A stretch of DNA of 7,394 nt, taken from Bacteroides sp. (lineage in GTDB: Bacteria; Bacteroidota; Bacteroidia; Bacteroidales; Bacteroidaceae). The stretch spans positions 1 to 7,394 of the forward strand of contig DYCT01000095.1 in NCBI GenBank assembly GCA_019417975.1, given 5' to 3'. This document shows, in pieces, positions 1 to 5,651 of this stretch (position 1 is the stretch's first letter; each line of letters begins with the position of its first letter). The notes below the pieces were generated by a model. That model searched no databases. It was not told the origin of the DNA and saw nothing but the letters and a program-made list of their open reading frames with translations. The position numbers and the translations under genes were made by a program.

Positions 1-2446
1 ATACCGAACCAATCTGGTCATTACGCTTCTCCAAATTGATAAGTGTCACACCTTGTGTAGCACGTCCCATAATACGTACATCGGATACATGCATACGGAT
101 AGTGATACCCGACTTGTTGATAATCATCAAATCATTATCGTCGGTCACTGACTTAATAGCCACCAACAGACCTGTTTTTTCGGTAATATTCAATGTTTTC
201 ACACCCTTACCACCACGGTTTGTAATTCGATAATCCTCTATATCTGAACGTTTTCCGTATCCTTGTTCGGATACTACCATGATTGATTCTTTCTGAGGAT
301 CTTTGATGCAAATCATACCTACTACCTCATCATCGCCTCCATCAAGTGTCATACCTCTTACACCTGTAGCCGTACGTCCCATCACGCGTACTGCGTTTTC
401 ATGGAATCGGATAGCACGACCGTTGCGATTGGCAATAATGATTTCATTGTCACCATTTGTCATACGCACTTCGATAACACGGTCATCCTCACGCAATGTG
501 ATAGCAATAACACCATTCTGGCGTGGGCGAGAATACTGTTCGAGTACGGTTTTCTTTATCACACCATTCTTTGTACAGAATGTCAGATAGTGTGAATTGA
601 TAAATTCCTCATCGGTAAGGTTCTTCACACGTACATAAGCTGTTACCGCATCGTCCGGATCAATGTTCAGCAGATTTTGAATAGCGCGTCCCTTCGAATT
701 CTTTGTTCCTTCCGGTATTTCGTACACTTTCAGCCAATAGCACTTACCTTTTTGTGTAAAAAACATCATGGTATTGTGCATTGTTGCCGGATAGATATGT
801 TCCACAAAGTCCTCATCGCGGGTTTCACTGCCCTTCGACCCTACTCCACCTCGGTTTTGTGCATGGAAATCAGCCAACGGAGTACGCTTGATATATCCCA
901 TATGTGAAATGGTCAGAATCATTTCATCGTCTGCATAGAAATCTTCCGGATTAAATTCTTCCGAAGCATATACGATTTCCGACTTACGCTCATCGCCATA
1001 TTTTTCTTTTACCTCAATCAATTCATCCTTGATAACCTTTTTGCAAAGTTCATCGTTTGTCAGGATTTCTTCGAAGTAAGCAATTTGTTTCATTACGTCT
1101 TCATATTCAGCATGTAGCTGGTCTTGTGCCAGGCCTGTAAGCTGACGCAGACGCATTTCTACGATAGCACGAGCTTGGATTTCGCTCAGTTTGAAGCGTT
1201 CCATTAAGTTTGTAATAGCTTCGGCTGGAGTTTTGGCTGCACGGATAATGCGTATTACCTCATCGATGTTGTCACATGCGATAATCAATCCTTCCAAGAT
1301 ATGTGCACGTTCTTTTGCCTTACGCAAATCAAATTCTGTACGACGGATTACCACTTCGTGACGGTGTTCCACAAAATAGCGAATCAGTTCTTGCAGATTC
1401 AGCAGTTTCGGGCGCAATTCTGTCTGACTTGTTTTGCTCGGTACCAAACATACATTATTGATACTGAAAGAGCTCTGCAAAGCCGTCATCTTATAAAGTT
1501 TGTTGAGCACGACGCTGGCATTGGCATCACGTTTCACGTCGATAACGATACGCATACCTTCGCGGTCTGATTCGTCATTGACATTGGCGATGCCATCAAT
1601 TTTCTTCTCGTTGCTCAAGTCGGCAATAAACTTAATCAGTTCAGCCTTATTTACGTTGTATGGGATTTCCGATACAATGATTTTATCATGTGTACTACCG
1701 GTTTCAATATCAGCCTTAGCTCTGATTATCACACGACCGCGACCGGTTTCATAAGCCTCGCGTACACCGCTGATACCATAGATATATCCTCCTGTCGGAA
1801 AATCAGGAGCCTTGATGAAATGCATCAGTTCATCCACACTGATGTCATTGTTGTCGATATAAGCAATACAGCCATCAATTACTTCGCATAGGTTGTGTGT
1901 AGGCATATTAGTAGCCATACCCACTGCAATACCCGACGCTCCGTTGACCAACAAGTTTGGGATACGTGTCGGCATCACTACCGGTTCTTCCAATGATTCG
2001 TCGAAGTTTTTCTGGAATGGTACAGTTTCCTTGTAGAGGTCCTGCATCATCTCTTCCCCTATTTTCTTCAGACGTGCTTCGGTATAACGCATAGCAGCAG
2101 CGCTGTCACCGTCCACCGATCCAAAGTTTCCTTGTCCGTCGACCAGCGGATAGCGCATGGCCCATTCTTGTGCCATACGTACAAGGGCACCATACACAGA
2201 GCTGTCACCATGAGGATGGTATTTACCCAAAACCTCACCCACGATTCTGGCTGATTTCTTGTATGGCTTGTCTGAAGTATTTCCCAATTCAATCATACCG
2301 TAGAGGATGCGGCGATGAACAGGTTTAAAACCGTCTCTCACATCGGGAAGTGCACGCGCTACAATTACGGACATTGAATAATCAATGTACGATGACTTCA
2401 TCTCTTCCTCGATGTTTATTTTTATAATTCTGTCTTGGTCAAGCAT
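1..2446 (-). CDS. gyrA: DNA gyrase subunit A (3' end cut by window edge)
   Basis: GyrA is the DNA breaking and rejoining subunit of the A2B2 gyrase that introduces negative supercoils using ATP hydrolysed by GyrB. The frame is open for 815 codons from ATG at 2446-2444 to the window edge; Bacteroidales GyrA is normally about 840-850 residues, so only the C-terminal tail is missing. The N-terminus reads MLDQDRIIKINIEEEMKSSY, followed by the conserved SVIVARALPDVRDGFKPVHRR. The quinolone-determining region is HPHGDSSVYGALVR (H77-R90), and the catalytic tyrosine is Y121 in MRYTEARL next to R120. The beta-pinwheel C-terminal domain begins near residue 505. It has a degenerate GyrA box QNRGGVG (530-536) in its first blade and a better NRGGKG (743-748) in a late blade. 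A small insertion (P336-L344) precedes RPKLLNL. No Shine-Dalgarno is visible; the leader is AT-rich, as is usual in Bacteroidetes. ParC is the main alternative, but the pinwheel with box motifs and the close match to Bacteroidales GyrA favour gyrA. Confidence 0.97.
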   Translation of the reverse strand, partial: MLDQDRIIKINIEEEMKSSYIDYSMSVIVARALPDVRDGFKPVHRRILYGMIELGNTSDKPYKKSARIVGEVLGKYHPHGDSSVYGALVRMAQEWAMRYPLVDGQGNFGSVDGDSAAAMRYTEARLKKIGEEMMQDLYKETVPFQKNFDESLEEPVVMPTRIPNLLVNGASGIAVGMATNMPTHNLCEVIDGCIAYIDNNDISVDELMHFIKAPDFPTGGYIYGISGVREAYETGRGRVIIRAKADIETGSTHDKIIVSEIPYNVNKAELIKFIADLSNEKKIDGIANVNDESDREGMRIVIDVKRDANASVVLNKLYKMTALQSSFSINNVCLVPSKTSQTELRPKLLNLQELIRYFVEHRHEVVIRRTEFDLRKAKERAHILEGLIIACDNIDEVIRIIRAAKTPAEAITNLMERFKLSEIQARAIVEMRLRQLTGLAQDQLHAEYEDVMKQIAYFEEILTNDELCKKVIKDELIEVKEKYGDERKSEIVYASEEFNPEDFYADDEMILTISHMGYIKRTPLADFHAQNRGGVGSKGSETRDEDFVEHIYPATMHNTMMFFTQKGKCYWLKVYEIPEGTKNSKGRAIQNLLNIDPDDAVTAYVRVKNLTDEEFINSHYLTFCTKNGVIKKTVLEQYSRPRQNGVIAITLREDDRVIEVRMTNGDNEIIIANRNGRAIRFHENAVRVMGRTATGVRGMTLDGGDDEVVGMICIKDPQKESIMVVSEQGYGKRSDIEDYRITNRGGKGVKTLNITEKTGLLVAIKSVTDDNDLMIINKSGITIRMHVSDVRIMGRATQGVTLINLEKRNDQIGSV

Positions 2447-2493
2447 TTAAAACGATTATTAATTACACAATTGTTTCTTTTCAAAAAACGTAG

Positions 2494-2524
2494 CTAAAGT
2501 ACAACAAATTCGGGATATACGAAA
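2494..2524 (-). promoter_or_regulatory. weak candidate gyrA promoter (Bacteroidetes -33/-7 type)
   Basis: On the minus strand TTTC (2524-2521) is followed after 19 bp by TACTTTAG (2501-2494). The Bacteroidetes primary-sigma consensus is TTTG, 19-21 bp, then TAnnTTTG, so each half differs from consensus at one base. Transcription would begin about 40 bp before the gyrA ATG at 2446. The -7 half overlaps the stop codon of the small reading frame ending at 2494. In AT-rich DNA such a match can easily be chance, so this is tentative. Confidence 0.25.
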
Positions 2525-2703
2525 ATATTCACCCGAAAAACTTCTCTTTTCTCATTTGCATAAGCATCATCCCCATCAGTCTTTTCCCATGGTCCGAATT
2601 CCTTAAGACCAAGAAGAGAATTGTCCGACATCTTATATATAAGGTATAATTCCAAAGACATCCCGGTCGCTATCTCTACTGCTTTAGGATGAATTCCTGG
2701 CAA
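2494..2703 (-). pseudogene. small coding-like frame, probable C-terminal remnant of an unrecognised protein
   Basis: A minus-strand frame runs from TTG at 2703-2701 to TAG at 2496-2494 (69 codons); it is open back to a TAA at 2742-2740 with no in-frame ATG before residue 15. An ATG at 2661-2659 would give 55 residues (MSLELYLIYKMSDNSLLGLK...). No gene lies opposite it, so it is not a shadow. Its composition is protein-like: many Lys, Glu, Asp and aromatic residues, no Cys, and sense codons like those of its neighbours. It ends in VNIFVYPEFVVL. I do not recognise the family. The lack of a convincing start and ribosome binding site, the short length and the overlap with a possible gyrA promoter suggest a decayed gene whose 5' part is gone. 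A genuine small gene starting at 2661 is the alternative. It would lie 47 bp upstream of gyrA on the same strand. Confidence 0.3.
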
Positions 2704-2800
2704 ACCTATATTGAACCAGTCTATAAAATAAAAAGCTGCTTAATACCTCTAAAAGAGCGAAACAAAATATAGCCTCAGATAGTTCCACAAAAGAGGTGAA

Positions 2801-2888
2801 AAGTATCTTAAGATAAACCGCGAAGTATCCTAAGATAAATCGCAAAGTATCTTAAGATAAATCGGCAAGTATCTTAGGATACTTTTTC
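2801..2888. repeat. four 22-bp tandem repeats, each a dyad-symmetric site (operator/UAS-like)
   Basis: Units start at 2801, 2823, 2845 and 2867, with an exact 22-bp period and no insertions or deletions between units. Each begins AAGTATC and contains a 12-bp dyad. Units 1 and 3 carry the perfect palindrome TATCTTAAGATA (2804-2815, 2848-2859). Unit 2 carries TATCCTAAGATA (2826-2837), and unit 4 carries its exact reverse complement TATCTTAGGATA (2870-2881). Units 1-3 end AAAYCG plus two or three variable bases. Unit 4 has a longer right arm, giving AAGTATCTTAGGATACTT. The spacing equals about two turns of B-DNA, so all sites face the same side of the helix, as expected for cooperative binding of a dimeric regulator. 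The array lies between gyrA and clpC, with its right end 136 bp before the clpC ATG. It does not match CIRCE/HrcA or CtsR operators. The repeat structure is seen directly; the operator role is inference. Confidence 0.85.
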
Positions 2889-2917
2889 ATACACTTATAA
2901 TGTTTCAAAAGTCAACT

Positions 2918-2934
2918 CTGGCATACATTTTGCA
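2918..2934 (+). promoter_or_regulatory. candidate sigma-54 (-24/-12) promoter of clpC
   Basis: CTGGCATACATTTTGCA matches the RpoN consensus yTGGCAyr-N4-TTGCw. The invariant GG is at 2920-2921 and the invariant GC at 2932-2933, exactly 12 bp apart. The predicted start is near 2945, giving an 80-nt leader to the clpC ATG. The 22-bp dyad array lies with centres about 70, 91, 113 and 135 bp upstream of that start, the usual range for enhancer-binding activators. Sigma-54 is known in Bacteroidetes, but whether this organism encodes it is not visible here. The same bases also give a poorer TAnnTTTG-like reading (TACATTTTG at 2924-2932), so the assignment is not secure. Confidence 0.45.
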
Positions 2935-2982
2935 GATATCTATAAAGAAACCAAAAAACGAGATGTATCCATCGAAAATACA

Positions 2983-2990
2983 TATCTTTG
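2983..2990 (+). promoter_or_regulatory. Bacteroidetes -7 box of the clpC housekeeping promoter
   Basis: TATCTTTG is a perfect match to the TAnnTTTG -7 element used by the Bacteroidetes primary sigma factor, and it is followed by CAC, as is common in these promoters. Transcription would begin around 2995-2998, leaving a leader of about 28 nt. The position where a -33 TTTG is expected (about 2958-2963) reads CGAGA-like sequence and has no match, so the promoter may be weak or activator-assisted. Confidence 0.6.
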
Positions 2991-3008
2991 CACAATATTA
3001 ATTGAAAT

Positions 3009-3014
3009 AGGAGA
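3009..3014 (+). promoter_or_regulatory. Shine-Dalgarno-like site deciding the clpC start
   Basis: AGGAGA at 3009-3014 lies 10 bp before ATG at 3025 but only 4 bp before an in-frame TTG at 3019. The spacing and the family N-terminus (MN..FS..ISEII.YSKEEA) both favour the ATG. Shine-Dalgarno sequences are not generally important in Bacteroidetes, so the spacing argument is supporting rather than decisive. Confidence 0.5.
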
Positions 3015-3024
3015 TAATTTGATT

Positions 3025-5541
3025 ATGAATAGCTCATTCTCACCGAAAATATCAGAAATCATTCTTTACAGCAAAGAAGAGGCTATACGGCTTTATAATG
3101 TCAGTATCTGCCCCGAACACTTGTTGCTGGGACTGATACGCGACGGCGAAGGAAAAGCCATCGATATTCTGAATAGTCTGAATGCAAACATTCCGGAAAT
3201 TAAATATGAGATAGAACAAAAATTACGCGAGACAGCTCAGCCCGATGCTAACGATTTGGAGTACGAATTTGATGTAAACACGTCTCGGATATTTAAGTTA
3301 TGCATTTTGGAAGCGAAATCACTAAAAAGCGAAGTGGCTGATACAGAACACTTGTTATTGGCCATTTTGCGCGACGATAAAAATTATGCCAATACAGTTT
3401 TGAAAAATCACGGTATTCTATATAATAAGGTATTAGAGCAGTTGACACTGCGCCCCGATACATCGGCTGGATTTGATTTGTCGGAAGAAGATGAAGAGGA
3501 TGATACCATCGAAGCAAAAGGCTCATCCGAAAGTTCACAAACCAAAGCGCAAACATCGCAGCAACGAAAATCGGCCAACGAAACCCCTGTGCTTGACAAG
3601 TTTGGTACAGACATGACTAAAGCTGCCGAAGGAGGATTCTTGGACCCTATCGTAGGTCGCGAAAAAGAAATTGAACGTGTGGCGCAAATTCTGAGCCGTC
3701 GCAAAAAGAACAACCCTATCTTAATCGGAGAGCCGGGTGTAGGAAAATCGGCTATCGTAGAGGGACTCGCCTTGCGCATCGTGCAAAAGAAAGTGTCACG
3801 CATCTTGTTCAACAAGCGTATCATTGCATTGGATATGGTTTCTGTAGTAGCCGGAACCAAATATCGCGGACAATTTGAAGAGCGTATTCACTCCATCTTG
3901 AAAGAACTGCAACGCAACCCGGATGTCATTCTGTTTATTGATGAAATACATACCCTCGTGGGAGCAGGTTCTGCTGCAGGCTCTATGGATGCAGCCAATA
4001 TCCTCAAGCCAGCCTTGGCGCGTGGAGAAATCCAATGTATCGGAGCGACAACCATCGATGAATATCGCAAAAACATTGAAAAAGACGGTGCGTTAGACCG
4101 CCGATTTCAAAAAATATTGGTTGAACCTTCTTCCAAGGAAGAAACGCTTCAAATATTGGAAAACATCAAAGGAAAGTATGAAGAACATCACAACGTTACC
4201 TTCACTCCGGAAGCCATACAGGCATGTATACGTCTGACTGGTAGATATATAACAGACCGAAACTTTCCCGATAAAGCAATCGATGCACTCGACGAAGCAG
4301 GTTCACGTGTACACCTCACGCATATAAACGTTCCGAAAGAAATCGAAGAACAAGAAGCACTGATTGAGCAAACTACCAGACTGAAAAACGATGCTGTAAA
4401 GTCACAAAACTATGAACTGGCAGCCAGCTACCGCGACAAGATTATTACCTTGGAAGGAAAGTTGGAGGAAAGCAAAAAAGCCTGGGAATTAAAACTAAAG
4501 GAAAATAGACAGGAGGTAAACGAAGACCAGATTGCAGAAGTAGTTTCAATGATGTCGGGCGTACCGGTACAACGTATGGCGCAAGACGAAGGTAACAAAT
4601 TGCTAACCATGCGCGAACAGCTGACATCCCGTGTCATTGCTCAAGACAACGCTATCTCTAAATTGGTAAAAGCCATACAACGTAGCCGAGTAGGTTTAAA
4701 AGACCCTAACCGCCCTATCGGTACTTTTATGTTCTTAGGACCTACAGGTGTGGGTAAAACACACTTAGCGAAAGAGTTGGCTCAATTTATGTTTGGTTCG
4801 GCCGACGCACTTATCCGAATCGACATGAGCGAATACATGGAGAAATATTCAGTATCTCGACTCGTAGGAGCTCCTCCGGGATATGTAGGCTACGATGATG
4901 GCGGACAGCTCACGGAAAAAGTACACCGCAAGCCCTACTCTATCGTATTGCTCGACGAAATAGAAAAAGCCAATCCGGATGTATTCAATTTGCTCCTTCA
5001 GGTCATGGATGAAGGCCGACTGACTGACAGCAATGGCAGAACAATTGATTTCAAGAACACCATTATCATCATGACATCCAACATCGGTACTCGCCAATTA
5101 AAAGATTTCGGCAGAGGTATTGGATTCGCTCCCCAGAGCAGTACAGACAACAACGAATACGCACGTGGAGTTATCCAAAAAGCATTGAATAAAACATTCT
5201 CACCGGAGTTTATCAACCGTATCGATGAGATTATCACCTTTGACCAGTTATCAGTTGATGCCATTGTAAGAATTATCGATTTAGAGCTTAATAGTTTGTG
5301 TAACAGAATAAAAGAACTTGGGTACAAGTTTGAGGTAAGTCCAAAAGCAAAACAGTTCATCGCCACCAAAGGCTACGATGTGCAATTTGGGGCACGACCA
5401 TTAAAACGTGCCATTCAGAACTATCTGGAAGACGCCTTAGCCGAATTGATACTCGGCTCACAGTTGAAAGAAGGCGATATGATATCTGTCGATTTAAATG
5501 AAGACGGCAATAATGTCAAGCTTGAAGTAAGACCCGCATAA
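3025..5541 (+). CDS. clpC: ATP-dependent Clp protease ATP-binding subunit ClpC (Hsp100 unfoldase)
   Basis: ClpC is a cytoplasmic hexameric AAA+ unfoldase that threads substrate proteins into the ClpP peptidase chamber. The 838-residue product is full length for the family. Two Clp N repeats, each with an EHLLL motif, occupy about residues 1-145. An acidic, Ser-rich linker (about 150-184) follows. AAA-1 has Walker A GEPGVGKS (235-242), Walker B ILFIDE (D306/E307) and arginines R359/R360 in GALDRRF. The middle domain (about 433-498) is a short coiled coil with a UVR motif from L453, which is typical of ClpC and much shorter than in ClpB. AAA-2 has Walker A GPTGVGKT (572-579), Walker B with D644/E645 and R732 in FINRIDE. 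The IGF tripeptide (699-701) is the ClpP-docking loop, which rules out ClpB. No ctsR, mcsA or mcsB lies beside it, unlike in Firmicutes. It is divergent from gyrA, followed by a terminator and then htpG. ATG 3025 is preferred over TTG 3019. Confidence 0.96.
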   Translation: MNSSFSPKISEIILYSKEEAIRLYNVSICPEHLLLGLIRDGEGKAIDILNSLNANIPEIKYEIEQKLRETAQPDANDLEYEFDVNTSRIFKLCILEAKSLKSEVADTEHLLLAILRDDKNYANTVLKNHGILYNKVLEQLTLRPDTSAGFDLSEEDEEDDTIEAKGSSESSQTKAQTSQQRKSANETPVLDKFGTDMTKAAEGGFLDPIVGREKEIERVAQILSRRKKNNPILIGEPGVGKSAIVEGLALRIVQKKVSRILFNKRIIALDMVSVVAGTKYRGQFEERIHSILKELQRNPDVILFIDEIHTLVGAGSAAGSMDAANILKPALARGEIQCIGATTIDEYRKNIEKDGALDRRFQKILVEPSSKEETLQILENIKGKYEEHHNVTFTPEAIQACIRLTGRYITDRNFPDKAIDALDEAGSRVHLTHINVPKEIEEQEALIEQTTRLKNDAVKSQNYELAASYRDKIITLEGKLEESKKAWELKLKENRQEVNEDQIAEVVSMMSGVPVQRMAQDEGNKLLTMREQLTSRVIAQDNAISKLVKAIQRSRVGLKDPNRPIGTFMFLGPTGVGKTHLAKELAQFMFGSADALIRIDMSEYMEKYSVSRLVGAPPGYVGYDDGGQLTEKVHRKPYSIVLLDEIEKANPDVFNLLLQVMDEGRLTDSNGRTIDFKNTIIIMTSNIGTRQLKDFGRGIGFAPQSSTDNNEYARGVIQKALNKTFSPEFINRIDEIITFDQLSVDAIVRIIDLELNSLCNRIKELGYKFEVSPKAKQFIATKGYDVQFGARPLKRAIQNYLEDALAELILGSQLKEGDMISVDLNEDGNNVKLEVRPA

Positions 5542-5565
5542 CACTAAGTTGTAATAGAAACAGAC

Positions 5566-5601
5566 AAAATGTCAGACATTCATTTGTCTGGCATTTTTTT
5601 T
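5566..5601 (+). terminator. intrinsic terminator of clpC
   Basis: The arms AAAATGTCAGACA (5566-5578) and TGTCTGGCATTTT (5585-5597) pair over 13 bp with one U-G wobble, around the 6-nt loop TTCATT. A run of eight T at 5594-5601 follows directly. It begins 24 bp after the clpC stop, so clpC is probably transcribed as a single gene, with htpG expressed mainly from its own start or by partial read-through. Confidence 0.9.
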
Positions 5602-5651
5602 GTACTTATCCACACAAAACAATTAAGTAAAAAACCAAAAACAATATAATT

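Larger units (their letters stand above)
2447..3024. other. divergent gyrA/clpC intergenic regulatory region
   Basis: This 578-bp gap separates two divergently transcribed genes and is much longer than a compact bacterial promoter region needs. From left to right it holds the gyrA leader, a small minus-strand coding-like frame (2494-2703), a stretch with nothing recognisable (about 2740-2800, apart from a loose ACCTCT/AGAGGT inverted repeat at 2746-2751 and 2792-2797), a 4 x 22 bp repeat array, a -24/-12 promoter match, a TAnnTTTG box and the clpC ribosome binding site. I see no tRNA, structured RNA or riboswitch in it. Confidence 0.8.

Noticed and set aside
36..1891. Several plus-strand reading frames of 64-95 codons
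   Set aside because: All lie antisense to the intact, strongly conserved gyrA frame and have the Ser/Thr/Ile/Arg-rich composition of shadows.
2068..2292. Minus-strand 74-codon frame inside gyrA
   Set aside because: It is a shifted frame within the gyrA quinolone region; the true gyrA frame is continuous there.
2746..2797. Inverted repeat ACCTCT/AGAGGT as a terminator or operator
   Set aside because: Only six base pairs with a 40-nt loop and no T-run; easily chance.
2801..2888. The repeat array as a small CRISPR
   Set aside because: Repeats are directly abutting with a 22-bp period, so no spacers exist, and no cas gene is nearby.
2924..2932. TACATTTTG as a housekeeping -7 box with TTTC at 2903-2906
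   Set aside because: It needs an extra base within the box and a 17-bp spacer; the -24/-12 reading of the same bases and the perfect TATCTTTG at 2983 are better.
3019..3024. TTG at 3019 as the clpC start
   Set aside because: It adds only two residues and sits too close to AGGAGA; the ATG at 3025 matches the family N-terminus.
3293..5369. Minus-strand frames opposite clpC, the longest being 150 codons (3408-3860)
   Set aside because: They overlap a full-length ClpC frame, have shadow-like composition and no promoter or family resemblance.
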